DNA of 64,000 nucleotides from Streptomyces sp. RPA4-2 (GCF_012273515.2 NZ_CP050975.2:930001-994000), one strand, 5' to 3'. Shown: positions 52,811 through 62,058, counted from the stretch's first letter. Numbers and translations: made by a program. Notes: a model not told the origin generated them from the sequence alone.

Positions 52811-53425
52811 TCACCCCTGCCGCGTCGGGCTGCGCGTCGCGCTGTCGCGCAACTGCTGGATGCCCAGATCGAGTGCGGCTTCCAGGTGGGTCGTCCGCCC
52901 GGTGGAGAGCAGCACCACGACACCGCCCTGAATGCCGGCCAGCAGCGCGGCCGCCGAACGGTCGGGGTCGACGCCCTGACCGATCTCCCCCTGCCGCTGC
53001 ATCGCCCGGACTCCTTCGGCGATCTCGCCCTGCCACTTTCCCAGCAGCTCGGCGACGACCGCCTGGGCACCCGGGGTGCTGCGTCCCAGCTGAGACATCA
53101 GCATGTTCAGCGGACACTGCGGACCCTGCCCCCGGTAGCGGGCGACCACGGTGTCGCGCCAGGCCAGCCAGGCGTCCCACGACGTGAGGTCGCCCAGTTC
53201 GGGCCGCTGGTCGGCCAGCACCTGGTCGGCCTCGAAACGCGCCACCGCGAGCAGCAGTTCCTCCTTGCCGCCGGGGAAGTAGTGGAACAGCTGGCTCTTG
53301 CTCGTGCCGGTCCGCGCCCGCACGTCGTCCAGTGTCGTGACGGCGACGCCCCGCTCCCGCATCTCGGCGGCCGCTCCCTCGATGATCCGCCCGCGCGTGG
53401 CCGCACCCTTGGCGGTGAGCTTCAC
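52811..53425 (-). CDS. TetR-family transcriptional regulator
   Basis: A 204-residue TetR regulator. The helix-turn-helix lies at about residues 8-55 with RARTGTSKSQLFHYFPGGKEEL, and the helical ligand-binding domain has the C-terminal TetR_C_6-like helices. The GTG at 53425 follows GGGAGA. Three imperfect repeats of ACCTGCCGGT lie in its promoter (53444-53488). It is on the same strand as the aldehyde dehydrogenase downstream and plausibly regulates it. Confidence 0.88.
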   Translation of the reverse strand: MKLTAKGAATRGRIIEGAAAEMRERGVAVTTLDDVRARTGTSKSQLFHYFPGGKEELLLAVARFEADQVLADQRPELGDLTSWDAWLAWRDTVVARYRGQGPQCPLNMLMSQLGRSTPGAQAVVAELLGKWQGEIAEGVRAMQRQGEIGQGVDPDRSAAALLAGIQGGVVVLLSTGRTTHLEAALDLGIQQLRDSATRSPTRQG

Positions 53426-53443
53426 GATCTCTCCCTCGTCCGC

Positions 53444-53488
53444 ACCTGTCGGTCTCCGGACCTGCCAGTTTTCTGAACCTGCCGGTCC
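53444..53488. promoter_or_regulatory. Three imperfect ACCTGCCGGT repeats upstream of the TetR gene
   Basis: Repeats start at 53444 (ACCTGTCGGTC), 53460 (ACCTGCCAGTT) and 53477 (ACCTGCCGGTCC), spaced 16-17 bp. Each has a short ACC/GGT symmetry. They overlap the likely promoter of the TetR gene and are candidate autoregulatory sites. Confidence 0.45.
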
Positions 53489-53528
53489 ATTTCCACCGTG
53501 CCAGCTTCGCACCCCGTACCGCCGCCGG

Positions 53529-54719
53529 TCACTCGCTCGCGAGCACCGCCCGGCACCGTTCCAGGTGGGCGCGCTCCGCCGGGCTCGCGGTCAGCGCGAT
53601 GGCCGCCTCGTACGCCCGTACGGCCTCGGCGGTCCGGCCGAGGCGGCGCAGCAGATCGGCCCGTACGGCGTGGAAGGCGTGATAGCCGCCGAGTTCGAGC
53701 GCGTCGACCAGGGCGAGCGCCGGCTCGGGGCCTTCGACCTCGCCGACGGCGACGGCCCGGTTGAGGGCGACCACGGGGCTCGGGGTGAGCGCCGTCAACT
53801 GGTCGTAGAGCCGGAGGATCTGGTCCCAGTCGGTGCCGGCCGCGGTCGGGGCGTCGCTGTGCACGGCGTTGACGGCGGCCTGGATCTGGTACGGGCCCGG
53901 CCGGCCGCGGCGCAGGCAGCGGCGCACCAGGTCCTGCCCCTCGGCGATCAGGTCACGGTCCCACAGGGAGCGGTCCTGGTCCGGGAGCAGGACGAGGGCG
54001 CCGTCCGGTGCGGTGCGGGCGGGCCGGCGCGACTCGACGAGGAGCATCAGCGCGAGCAGCCCGAGGGTCTCGGGTTCGTCCGGCATGAGCTCGGCGAGCA
54101 GACGGCCGAGGCGCACGCCCTCGGCGCAGAGGTCCTCCCGGCCGCCGTACCCCTCGTTGAAGATGAGGTACACGACGGCCAGCACGCCCCTGACGCGGTC
54201 CGGGAGGTCCGCGTCGCGCGGGATGCGGTACGGGATACGGGCGTCGCGGATCTTGGCTTTGGCGCGGACGATCCGCTGGGCCATGGTCGGCTCGGGGACG
54301 AGGAAGGCACGGGCGATCTGCGGAGTCGTCAGACCGCCGAGAAGACGCAGGGTCAGGGCGACCTGGGCCCGGGTGGCGAGCGCCGGGTGGCAGCAGGTGA
54401 AGATCAGACGGAGCCGGTCGTCGCGCACGGGGCCCTCCTCGTCCGGTTCGTCCCGCGCGTGGAGCCGTTCGGCCTCGGCGTGCCGGGCTTCGCGCGTCGA
54501 TTCACGGCGCAGTCGGTCGATGGCACCGTTGCGGGCGGTGGTGATGATCCAGCCGGCCGGGCTCGGCGGTGTGCCGGACCCCGGCCACTTCCGCAGCGCG
54601 GTCGTGAAGGCGTCCTGGACCGCCTCCTCGGCGAGGTCGATGTCGCCGAGGAGGCGGACGAGGACGGCGACCGCGCGGCCGTACTCGGCGCGGAAGACTC
54701 CCTCGACGTCCAGGGGCAT
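53529..54719 (-). CDS. ECF42-type RNA polymerase sigma factor (SigJ-like, with C-terminal extension)
   Basis: A 396-residue sigma factor. Sigma-70 region 2 is at about residues 8-80 ([37 protein letters not shown]) and region 4 at about 115-175 ([23 protein letters not shown]). A 200-residue TPR-like C-terminal domain with LIFNEGYG follows. This architecture and the adjacent YCII/DGPF gene define group ECF42. In this group the C-terminal domain, rather than a classical anti-sigma factor, is thought to matter for activity. Its ATG overlaps the YCII stop by one base (TGATG). Confidence 0.93.
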   Translation of the reverse strand: MPLDVEGVFRAEYGRAVAVLVRLLGDIDLAEEAVQDAFTTALRKWPGSGTPPSPAGWIITTARNGAIDRLRRESTREARHAEAERLHARDEPDEEGPVRDDRLRLIFTCCHPALATRAQVALTLRLLGGLTTPQIARAFLVPEPTMAQRIVRAKAKIRDARIPYRIPRDADLPDRVRGVLAVVYLIFNEGYGGREDLCAEGVRLGRLLAELMPDEPETLGLLALMLLVESRRPARTAPDGALVLLPDQDRSLWDRDLIAEGQDLVRRCLRRGRPGPYQIQAAVNAVHSDAPTAAGTDWDQILRLYDQLTALTPSPVVALNRAVAVGEVEGPEPALALVDALELGGYHAFHAVRADLLRRLGRTAEAVRAYEAAIALTASPAERAHLERCRAVLASE

Positions 54720-55066
54720 CAGGCCTCGCCCATGAAGGGCCGCACCTCGATGGGGAGCGTCGTCGCCAGCGTCGCCTTGCGGCCCCAGTCCAGCGCCGCG
54801 TCCAGGTCGGGGGCCTTGATCAGGCAGATACCGCCCAGGTACTCCTTGCTCTCGGTGTACGGGCCGTCCGTGACCAGGACGTCTCCGGCCTCGGCCCTCA
54901 CCACCGTGGCCGTCTCGGGCCCGTGCAGTCCCCCGGCGAACACCCAGGCCCCGGCCTCCCGCAGCTCCGCGTGGAAGACGTCGAGACTGTGCATGATCTC
55001 TTCGAGCACCTCGGGCGCGGGCGGCTCTCCCTGCGGCTGCATCACGCTCAGCAGGTAGTACTTCAT
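54719..55066 (-). CDS. YCII/DGPF-domain protein, partner of the ECF42 sigma factor
   Basis: A 115-residue YCII-related protein with the DGPF signature [15 protein letters not shown] (about 67-81) and the N-terminal [15 protein letters not shown] proteins are almost always encoded next to ECF42 sigma factors and may act as ligand-binding partners or as targets. The ATG at 55066 follows AGGAG. The stop overlaps the sigma start by one base, so expression is coupled. Confidence 0.92.
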   Translation of the reverse strand: MKYYLLSVMQPQGEPPAPEVLEEIMHSLDVFHAELREAGAWVFAGGLHGPETATVVRAEAGDVLVTDGPYTESKEYLGGICLIKAPDLDAALDWGRKATLATTLPIEVRPFMGEA

Positions 55067-55178
55067 GGTGTGCTCCTTGCTCCTCGGAGGTCTCTCGCTC
55101 CTGGTGGTCTTCACTGACTACACGAACGGGAGAACCCCGGATCGACACACGCCCCGACGACCGAGGGAGATTCCTTCG

Positions 55179-56246
55179 ATGACCGCCCCACCGCACCCGC
55201 TCGTCTCCCGGGCCGGACGGCTGGCCGCCGAGGTACTCGCCCCGCAGGCGGAGCGTGTCGACCAGGAGGGCGTGCCGGCGAGCAGCATCGAGGCGCTCAA
55301 GCGCTCGGGGCTGCTCGGGGTGAGCGCGCCGGTCGCGTACGGCGGATCGGCCGCGCCCGCCGCGGTCGTCCGAGAGACGGCCGAGATCCTCGCCGGGGCC
55401 TGCTGCTCGACCTGGTTCGTGCAGGCCCAGCACCACACTCCGGTCCTGACCCTGGCCCAGGCCGATGCCGGGCTCCCGGTGCGGGAGCGCCTGTTGGGTC
55501 CGCTGGCGCGCGGCGAGCTGCTGTCCGGGGTCGCCTACGCCCAGCTGCGCGCGTATCCGCGCGTCCCCGTGCGGGTCTCGCGCGAGCGGGGCGGCTGGCG
55601 CTTCGACGGGACGGTGCCCTGGTACACCGGCTGGGGACTCAACGACGTGATGCTGCTGGCGGGGGTGACGGACGACGCGGAGGCGCTGTTCGCCTTCACC
55701 GAGGCGCGTGAGCAGCCCGGTCTGCGGCCGTCGCCGCCGATGCGGCTCGCCGCGCTGACGGCCTCCCGGACGGTCTCGCTGGAGCTGGACGGTCTGTGGC
55801 TGCCCGACGACGCGGTGGCCCTGCGCACGCCGTACGAGACCTGGGCGGCGACCGACCGTCCGAACAACACCAACGCCTCCCCCGCGGTCTTCGGGGTCAC
55901 GGCGGCGGCCCTCGACCTGCTGGACACCGATCCGCCGGCGAAGGAGACCGCGCGGGTGCTGCGCGCCCGCCTCGGCGAGGTACGACGACGGGCGTACGAG
56001 CTGGCCGACCATCCCGTGCCGAGCGAGCGGATCGAGGAGCGGCTGACGGCCAAGACGCTGGCCTACGACCTGATGCGGGCGGCAACGACCGCGGCGGTCG
56101 TGGCCGGTGGCGGCCGGGCCATGGGCCTGGGCAGCGCGGCGCAGCGGCTGGCCCGAGAGGGGATGTTCCTGCTGATCCAGGGGCAGACGGCGGCGGTGCG
56201 CACGGCGCACCTCGGAGCGCTGCGTGCGCCGGGTCCGGCCGTGTGA
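55179..56246 (+). CDS. Acyl-CoA dehydrogenase-fold flavoprotein
   Basis: A 355-residue protein with the acyl-CoA dehydrogenase fold. The N-terminal helical domain has [18 protein letters not shown], and a middle beta domain ([17 protein letters not shown]) and C-terminal four-helix bundle follow. It lacks an obvious catalytic glutamate and resembles the DszC/SfnB and hydroxylase-like members that use reduced flavin and oxygen more than classical beta-oxidation enzymes. The ATG at 55179 follows GGGAGA. It converges on the organosulfur operon, so a sulfur role is possible but not shown. Confidence 0.78.
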   Translation: MTAPPHPLVSRAGRLAAEVLAPQAERVDQEGVPASSIEALKRSGLLGVSAPVAYGGSAAPAAVVRETAEILAGACCSTWFVQAQHHTPVLTLAQADAGLPVRERLLGPLARGELLSGVAYAQLRAYPRVPVRVSRERGGWRFDGTVPWYTGWGLNDVMLLAGVTDDAEALFAFTEAREQPGLRPSPPMRLAALTASRTVSLELDGLWLPDDAVALRTPYETWAATDRPNNTNASPAVFGVTAAALDLLDTDPPAKETARVLRARLGEVRRRAYELADHPVPSERIEERLTAKTLAYDLMRAATTAAVVAGGGRAMGLGSAAQRLAREGMFLLIQGQTAAVRTAHLGALRAPGPAV

Positions 56247-56622
56247 CGGGGGCGCGCCGGCCCCGCCTCTGCGACGGATGTGCCGGGCCCGACCGGTCTG
56301 GCGGGTGCGCCAGGCCCGGCCGCTGTGACGGAGGCGCCGGGCGCAACCGGTGCCCCGAGTCCGGCCGGTGTGTCAGGTGCGGCGGATGCCGGGACGCGCG
56401 GGGCGACGCCGATGCGCCGGGTGCACCCGTCTTGTCGGGTGCACCCGAAACGCCAGGTCCGCCCGGCCCACCAGCTCCGCCAGGACCGCCGGACCTGCCA
56501 AGTCCGCCAGGACCGTCCGACCCACTGGTCCGTCCGGACCGTCCGGATCGCCCGACCCACTGGTCCGTCCGGACCGTCCGGACCGTCAGACCCGCTGGAC
56601 CGTCCGGACGGGTCCGGTCCGT
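56247..56622. repeat. Repeat-rich intergenic region with a 35-bp tandem duplication
   Basis: A 31-bp sequence at 56517-56547 recurs identically at 56552-56582 (period 35 bp), and a partial third copy follows at about 56585-56620. The copies contain the palindrome GTCCGGAC. The stretch 56280-56450 is also internally repetitive, and one frame translates as collagen-like Gly-X-Y triplets. It lies between two convergent genes, so it may act in termination. Confidence 0.75.
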
Positions 56623-57765
56623 TCAGCTCGTGAAGGGCACCCGCGCCGCGGGCACGGGTGCCGTCGCGAACGGGTGTCGCCACAGGCCCCGCGCGGCGAG
56701 GCGCGGCAGGACGCCTTCGCCGAACCAGTAGGCCTCCTCGAGGTGGGGGTAGCCGGAGAGGACGAACTCGTCGATGCCGAGGGCGTGGTACTCGGCGACA
56801 CGCTCGGCGACCTCGTCGTGGCTGCCGACCAGGGCGGTGCCCGCGCCGCCACGGACCAGGCCGATCCCGGCCCACAGGTTGGGGTGGATCTCCAGGCTCT
56901 CGCGGCTGCCGCCGTGGAGTGCGCGCATGCGTCGCTGCCCCTCCGACTCGCTGCGGGCGAGACCGGCCTGCACGGACTTCACGGTCTCCGGGTCGAAGCC
57001 GTCGAGGAGCCGATGGGCCTCGGCCCAGGCCTGCTCGGAGGTGTCACGGGTGATGACGTGCAGCCGGATGCCGAAGCGCAGAGCTCGTCCTTCGCGCTCC
57101 GCGAGCCGGCGTGCCCACGCGATCTTCTCGGCCACCTGGGCCGGCGGTTCCCCCCAGGTCAGGTACACGTCCGCGTGCCGGGCGGCGACCTCGCCCGCGA
57201 TCGGCGAGGAACCGCCGAAGTAGATCTCGGGCACCGGGTCGGGGAGGTGGGCCAGCCTGGCCTCCTCGACCCGCAGGTGCTCGCCCGCCAGGTCGACGGT
57301 CTTGCCGTCCCACAGGTCCCGGACGATCTGGAGGAACTCACCGGTACGGCGATACCGGGCGTCCTTGTCGAGGAAGTCACCGTAGGCGCGCTGCTCGTGG
57401 CTCTCGCCGCCGGTGACCACGTTGAGCAGGAGCCGGCCCCCGGTCTGCCGCTGATAGGTGGACGCCATCTGCGCGGCGAGCGTCGGCGAGACGAAGCCGG
57501 GCCGGAAGGCGACCAGGAACTTCAGACGCTCGGTGTTCTGGCTGACCATCGCGGTGGTCAGCCAGGCGTCCTCGCACCAGGCGCCCGTGGGGGTGAGCGC
57601 GCCGACGAAGCCCAGATCCTCGGCGGCGCGGGCGATCTGGCTCAGATACCCGACCGTCGGCGGCCGGTCGCGGCCGGAGCCGGTGGCGGGGGTGCCGTGG
57701 CCGCCGCCGACGACGTGCCGGCTGTCTCCGTTGGTGGGCAGGAACCAGTGGAAGGTGAGGGACAC
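56623..57765 (-). CDS. FMNH2-dependent alkanesulfonate monooxygenase-like (LLM class)
   Basis: A 380-residue luciferase-like flavin monooxygenase closest to SsuD-type enzymes. The TIM-barrel motifs LTFHWFLPTNGDSRHVVGGG, FLVAFRPGFVSPTLAAQM and LLLNVVTGGESHEQ are typical. Such enzymes cleave C-S bonds of alkanesulfonates to aldehyde and sulfite with FMNH2 and oxygen. The GTG at 57765 follows GGAG. It is the last gene of the sfnG-FMN reductase-sfnB operon, 14 bp after sfnB. The reduced flavin should come from the reductase at 59023-59577. Confidence 0.9.
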   Translation of the reverse strand: MSLTFHWFLPTNGDSRHVVGGGHGTPATGSGRDRPPTVGYLSQIARAAEDLGFVGALTPTGAWCEDAWLTTAMVSQNTERLKFLVAFRPGFVSPTLAAQMASTYQRQTGGRLLLNVVTGGESHEQRAYGDFLDKDARYRRTGEFLQIVRDLWDGKTVDLAGEHLRVEEARLAHLPDPVPEIYFGGSSPIAGEVAARHADVYLTWGEPPAQVAEKIAWARRLAEREGRALRFGIRLHVITRDTSEQAWAEAHRLLDGFDPETVKSVQAGLARSESEGQRRMRALHGGSRESLEIHPNLWAGIGLVRGGAGTALVGSHDEVAERVAEYHALGIDEFVLSGYPHLEEAYWFGEGVLPRLAARGLWRHPFATAPVPAARVPFTS

Positions 57766-57779
57766 GTGACGGTCTCCGT

Positions 57780-59018
57780 TCAGAGCAGGCCGTGGCGGGG
57801 TGGCTTGGTGCCGTTGAGCGCGTGGCGGCCGATGTGCTGGATCTTCCAGCGGGACGGGTCGTGCAGGGTGTGGGTGCGGGCGTCCCGCCAATGGCGGTGC
57901 AGATTCAGGGAGTCGAGTGCCGAGCGGGTACCGGCCAGTTCGAAGAGGGCGCCCGCCACCTCCACGGCGGTGGCGGAGGTGTGCACCTTCGCGGCGGCCA
58001 CGGCGATCGACGCCTCGGCCGCCGAGTCCTCGGTGAGGTCGTCGCGGGCCGCGTCGACCGCGCGGGCCGCGGCGCCGAGCAACGCCCCGGACGCCCGTAC
58101 CTGGACGGCGAGTTCACCGAAGCGCTGGATGAGGAGCGGATCCTCGGCCGCGCTGTCCACGCCGCTCTCGAACCACGGCCGGCTCTTGGTACGGACGAAC
58201 TCGGCGGCCTCGGCGAACGCGCCGGCCGCGATCCCCGCGTCGATGGCGGCGTGCAGCAACTGGGCCACCGCCCCGTGGAGCTGGGGTCCGCGGAAGGTGA
58301 GGTGGTGCGGGACGACCCGGTCGGCGGGGACGGGGACGGCGTCCAGGCGGACGGTGCCGCTCGCCGTCGTGCGCTGCCCCATGCCGTCCCAGTCGTCGAC
58401 GACCGTGACCCCGTCCGCGTCCCGGGGAACGTACGCGACGTGCAGGTCGTCGTCCTCGGTGCGGGCCAGTACGGGGATCCAGTCGGCGAAGAGCGCGCCC
58501 GTGGAGTAGTGCTTGACGCCGGTCAGGAGGTACGAGCCGTCGGGCCGCGGGTCCAGACGGGTGCGGATGTCCTGGACGTGCCGGGTGCCCGCCTCCGACT
58601 GGGCGTTGCCGAAACGCCGTCCCGCCAGCACCTCGCCGAAGAAGAACGCCCGCTGCTCGTCCGTTCCCTGACGGCGGATCACGTTCACGTACACGAAATG
58701 GTTCTGCGGGATCTGGGCGAGGCTGGCGTCGGCGGATGCCAGCAGCCGGAAGATCTCCGCGAGGGTCTCCTGGCGGACATCCGCCCCGCCGTACTCCGCG
58801 GGCACGGTGACGGCGAGCAGCCCGGAGGCCGAGAGGCGATCCAACTCGGCGCGGGGCAGCCGCCGTTCGGAGTCCCGCGTGGAGGCCCCGGTGCGGAACT
58901 CCGTGGCGAGCGCGGCGGCGACGGCCAGGGCCTCGGCGTCGTCGGCGATCACTTCGGCGGATGTGTGGTCGGACGCCGTCCGGGCCGACACGTCCTCAGG
59001 CGTCGTCTGCGCGGTCAC
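57780..59018 (-). CDS. sfnB: SfnB-family sulfur acquisition oxidoreductase
   Basis: A 412-residue acyl-CoA dehydrogenase-fold flavoprotein of the SfnB family. The diagnostic QIPQNHFVYVNVIRRQGTDE and FGNAQSEAGTRHVQDIRTRL are present, as is the C-terminal LHDPSRWKIQHIGRHAL. SfnB proteins occur with sfnG in dimethyl sulfone and related organosulfur utilisation; the exact reaction is not settled. The GTG at 59018 lies 4 bp after the FMN reductase stop, so translation is coupled. It contributes to sulfur acquisition with its operon partners. Confidence 0.92.
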   Translation of the reverse strand: MTAQTTPEDVSARTASDHTSAEVIADDAEALAVAAALATEFRTGASTRDSERRLPRAELDRLSASGLLAVTVPAEYGGADVRQETLAEIFRLLASADASLAQIPQNHFVYVNVIRRQGTDEQRAFFFGEVLAGRRFGNAQSEAGTRHVQDIRTRLDPRPDGSYLLTGVKHYSTGALFADWIPVLARTEDDDLHVAYVPRDADGVTVVDDWDGMGQRTTASGTVRLDAVPVPADRVVPHHLTFRGPQLHGAVAQLLHAAIDAGIAAGAFAEAAEFVRTKSRPWFESGVDSAAEDPLLIQRFGELAVQVRASGALLGAAARAVDAARDDLTEDSAAEASIAVAAAKVHTSATAVEVAGALFELAGTRSALDSLNLHRHWRDARTHTLHDPSRWKIQHIGRHALNGTKPPRHGLL

Positions 59019-59022
59019 GGGG

Positions 59023-59577
59023 TCAGCCCGCCGCGGCCAGCAGCGGTGTGCGGCCCAGGGCCGCCGAGAACTGGTCGACCACCTGGGCCAGGGCCTCGGC
59101 CGTGCCCGGTGCCAGGGTGACGCCGCCGTCCTCCCCGGTGGTGATGTCCTTGTCCAGGGTGAACCAGCCCTGGACGATGTGCGCGGCGCCCATGGAGTTG
59201 AGCACCGGCCGCAGGGCGTAGTCGAGGGCGAGGACATGCGCGGTGCTGCCGCCGGTGACGAGCGGCAGGACGGTCTTCCCGGTGAGCGCGTACTGCGGGA
59301 GCAGGTCGAGCAGCGCCTTGAGGACACCGGAGTAGGCCGCCTTGTAGACGGGGGTGCCGATGACCACACCGTCGGCGCGGGCGAAGAGTTCGGTCGCCTC
59401 GACGATGGCGGGATGCTCGAAGTCCGCGCCGAGCAGCGCCTCCGCGGGGATCGTACGGACGTCGAGCGGGATGACCCGGTGCCCCTGCGCGACCAGCCGG
59501 CCGTCCAGGTGGCGCAGGAGTTTCGCGGTACGGGAGGAGACGGAGGGACTGCCGGAGACGGACAGGACGGTGGCCAT
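59023..59577 (-). CDS. NADPH-dependent FMN reductase (SsuE/MsuE type)
   Basis: A 184-residue flavin reductase. The phosphate loop is SGSPSVSSRTAKLLRHL (about 8-24), and GTPVYKAAYSGVLKALLDLL matches SsuE-family FMN reductases. It supplies FMNH2 to the monooxygenases SfnG and SsuD-like encoded on either side. The ATG at 59577 is used. It lies 34 bp downstream of sfnG and 4 bp upstream of sfnB, firmly inside the operon. This is separate from the unrelated FMN reductase at 1614. Confidence 0.92.
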   Translation of the reverse strand: MATVLSVSGSPSVSSRTAKLLRHLDGRLVAQGHRVIPLDVRTIPAEALLGADFEHPAIVEATELFARADGVVIGTPVYKAAYSGVLKALLDLLPQYALTGKTVLPLVTGGSTAHVLALDYALRPVLNSMGAAHIVQGWFTLDKDITTGEDGGVTLAPGTAEALAQVVDQFSAALGRTPLLAAAG

Positions 59578-59611
59578 GGGCCCTCTTTCGTGAGCGGCGT
59601 ACGGACGGGTG

Positions 59612-60736
59612 TCAGACGTGCGCGGGGACGGACTCGGGCTCGGTGTCGGGCAGCCCGGCCTCCAACTCGCGTACCAGGGGCAGCACACGGCGGCCGAAGT
59701 ACTCGACCTCCTCGTGGTAGTGCAGGAAGCCGAGCAGGAGGAGGTCGACGCCGAGGCGCTTGTAGGCGACGATCCGTTCGGCGATCTGCTCCGGGGTGCC
59801 GATCAGCCCCGTCCGGAAGCCGTCGTTGTACTGGACCAGGTCCTCGAAGCGGGAGTCCTGCCACATGCCCTTGCCGTCGGCGGTGGACTGTCCGGCCTGC
59901 TTCACCGCGGCGCCGAAGCCCTCGACTGCCTCGGTGTCGGCCCGGGCGACGATCTCGCGCAGGGTGTCGCGGGCCTCGGCCTCGGTGTCCCGGGCGATCA
60001 GGAAACCGTTGAGACCGAACCGGGGTGGCCTGCGGCCGGCCTGCTCCGCCGACGCCCGCACGTCCGCGATCTGTTCGACGACTCCGCCGAAGTCCTTGCC
60101 GTTGGAGAAGTACCAGTCGGAGACCCGGCCCGCCATGGCGCGGGCGGCGGTGGAGTTGCCGCCCTGGAAGATCTCCGGGTGCGGACGCCCGGGGACGTCG
60201 AGGGGCTTGGGCTTCAGGGTGAAGTCGCGCAACCGGTAGAAGTCACCGGCGAGTTCGGCGTGGTCCTCGGTCCAGATCCGGCGCAGCGCGCGGATGAACT
60301 CCTCCGAGCGGCGATAGCGCTCGTCGTGCTCCAGCCACGGTTCGCCGAGCGCGGTGAACTCTGCCTTGAACCAGCCGCTGACCACGTTGACGGCGAAGCG
60401 GCCGTTCGACAGATGGTCGGCGGTGGCGCCGAACTTGGCCAGGACACCCGGGTGCCACAGGCCCGGGTGGACGGCGGCGATGACCTTCAGCCGCTCGGTC
60501 GCCAGGAGCAGGGCGAGGCTGAAGCCGGTCGACTCGTGCTGGAACTCGGCACCGTAGCCGGCCATGTAGCGGACCTGGCTGAGCGCGTAGTCGAAGCCGT
60601 TGTTCTCGGCGAGGACGGCCAGTTCGCGGTTGTAGTCGTAGCCCCAGTCGGTGCGCTGCTCGATCGTGCTGGTGACCAGGCCGCCGCTGACGTTGGGGAC
60701 CCAGTAGGCGAAGCGGACGGGTTCGGTTGCGGACAC
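59612..60736 (-). CDS. sfnG: Dimethyl sulfone monooxygenase SfnG
   Basis: A 374-residue luciferase-like monooxygenase. The N-terminal FAYWVPNVSGGLVTSTIEQR, the AVNVVSGWFKAEF stretch and FQGGNSTAARAMAGRVSDWY are characteristic of SfnG. The enzyme uses FMNH2 and oxygen to convert dimethyl sulfone to methanesulfinate, a step in sulfur acquisition. The GTG at 60736 follows GGGAG. It is the first structural gene of the organosulfur operon, with a 27-codon leader peptide 174 bp upstream. Confidence 0.93.
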   Translation of the reverse strand: MSATEPVRFAYWVPNVSGGLVTSTIEQRTDWGYDYNRELAVLAENNGFDYALSQVRYMAGYGAEFQHESTGFSLALLLATERLKVIAAVHPGLWHPGVLAKFGATADHLSNGRFAVNVVSGWFKAEFTALGEPWLEHDERYRRSEEFIRALRRIWTEDHAELAGDFYRLRDFTLKPKPLDVPGRPHPEIFQGGNSTAARAMAGRVSDWYFSNGKDFGGVVEQIADVRASAEQAGRRPPRFGLNGFLIARDTEAEARDTLREIVARADTEAVEGFGAAVKQAGQSTADGKGMWQDSRFEDLVQYNDGFRTGLIGTPEQIAERIVAYKRLGVDLLLLGFLHYHEEVEYFGRRVLPLVRELEAGLPDTEPESVPAHV

Positions 60737-60910
60737 GGAGAACTCCCGGTGTACGGAGAGGGCATGACGAACGGGGGCCCGGCGTGTCACGGCGACAGCG
60801 GGCGGACAGCGGCATGCGGCAGGGAGCGGAGAAGGCGGCGAGGTGCCCCGCGGGGAGAATTCACCTGCGGGCGGGCGGCCTGTGCGAAGGGGACCCTACC
60901 GTCGGGATCG

Positions 60911-60994
60911 TCAGGCTTCGCGACAACAGAAGGCGCTGGAGACACGCGCGAGGTCGACATGGCGTCGTCGCGTGAGGTCCGGCTGCGTCTTCAT
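60911..60994 (-). CDS. Cysteine-rich leader peptide of the sulfur operon (27 aa)
   Basis: An ATG at 60994-60992 opens a 27-codon frame ending with TGA at 60913-60911. Its product contains RRRHVDLARVSSAFCC, the recurring motif of streptomycete putative leader peptides found before sulfur-assimilation genes: basic HVDL core, serines and cysteines near the end. The two adjacent cysteine codons suit ribosome stalling when Cys-tRNA is scarce, as in the cysteine attenuators described in actinobacteria. It lies 174 bp before sfnG on the same strand. The rest of 60737-61131 shows no other gene. Confidence 0.82.
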   Translation of the reverse strand: MKTQPDLTRRRHVDLARVSSAFCCREA

Positions 60995-61131
60995 GTGGCC
61001 GATCGTGGCAGCCACCGGTCCGGACCGTCAAGGAACGCCGGGCCGGTCTCGCATCCCGGACCGGCGAATTTCACGAAGGCGTGACAGGGCAGACCTTGAA
61101 CCGCCCGCGACCGTGGCCGCATTCTGCTGCC

Positions 61132-62058
61132 GTGCGCACAGAGCAGCTGGAATACATCGCGGCGGTCACCCGGCTCGGCTCGTTGCGCCGGGCCGCCGAG
61201 GAACTCCACCTCTCGCAGCCGGCGCTGAGCGAGACCGTACGGAATCTGGAGCGGGAACTCGGTGTCGACCTGCTGGAGCGCAAGCGGTCCGGCGCCCGGA
61301 TGAGCGCCGAGGGACGCGAACTGCTGCCGCACATCATCAACGTGCTCGACGCGGTCGACCGGCTGCGCGGCGCGGCCGGCGAGCAGCACCGCATCAGCCG
61401 GATGGTCCGGGTCGGCACGGTGAACGCGGCGACGGTGCCGCTGCTCATCCCGGTCGTCCGGGGTTTTCGCGCGACGCACCCGCAGACACAGGTCGAAGTG
61501 GTCGGCGCCCAGCAGCCGGAGATCCACCGGGGCCTCTCGGAGGGCGGTTTCGATCTGGGGCTGGTGAACCACCTGGACGGCGACGACATGCCCGCCGACT
61601 TCGAGTCCACCGAGCTGCTGCGCGGGCGGCCGGTGGTGTGCGTACGCCCGGACAGCCCGCTGGCCGCGTCGTCCGCCGTGTCGCCGTCCGACCTCCTCGA
61701 CGGACGCGAGCCCCTGATCGCGATGCGCTCCGGCTATGTCATGCACCGCTACCTGCATCGGTTCCTGGAGGGCCGGGGGCCGTCCCTGTCGTACTCGACC
61801 GATGGCGCCGAGATGGGAAAGCTCATGGTCGCCGAGGGCCTGGGCGCCACCGTACTGCCCGACTTCAGCGTCATCGGCGATCCCCTGGAGCGGTGCGGCG
61901 CCCTCACGTACAGGCCGCTCACCGACGCCGCGACACGGGTCCTGCTGATGCTCCGGCGCCGCAGGACGGACTCCCTCCCCCGCGCCGCGGGCGACCTGCA
62001 CGACGCGTTCGTGCGCAGGTCCGCGGAGCTCGGCGGCAGCCTGGCGACGAGGGCCTGA
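61132..62058 (+). CDS. LysR-family regulator of the organosulfur operon
   Basis: A 308-residue LysR regulator. The winged helix (1-60) contains SLRRAAEELHLSQPALSETV; the effector-binding domain fills about 90-300. The GTG at 61132 gives the start MRTEQLEYIAAVTRL. It is divergent from the sfnG operon across a 395-bp gap that also holds the leader peptide. Sulfonate and sulfone genes are often governed by LysR-type regulators, so control of the operon is the simplest reading. The effector may be a sulfur metabolite, by analogy only. Confidence 0.92.
   Translation: MRTEQLEYIAAVTRLGSLRRAAEELHLSQPALSETVRNLERELGVDLLERKRSGARMSAEGRELLPHIINVLDAVDRLRGAAGEQHRISRMVRVGTVNAATVPLLIPVVRGFRATHPQTQVEVVGAQQPEIHRGLSEGGFDLGLVNHLDGDDMPADFESTELLRGRPVVCVRPDSPLAASSAVSPSDLLDGREPLIAMRSGYVMHRYLHRFLEGRGPSLSYSTDGAEMGKLMVAEGLGATVLPDFSVIGDPLERCGALTYRPLTDAATRVLLMLRRRRTDSLPRAAGDLHDAFVRRSAELGGSLATRA

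Noticed and set aside
54720..56210. An upstream extension of the ECF42 sigma factor frame
   Set aside because: The family start at the ATG at 54719 is marked by the one-base overlap with the YCII stop. The extension is antisense to the acyl-CoA dehydrogenase-like gene.
56280..56633. A possible collagen-like small protein (Gly-X-Y repeats)
   Set aside because: Only the first 45 codons have the triplet pattern, no ribosome-binding site is visible, and the rest becomes Arg/Val-rich. DNA-level repeats explain it better.
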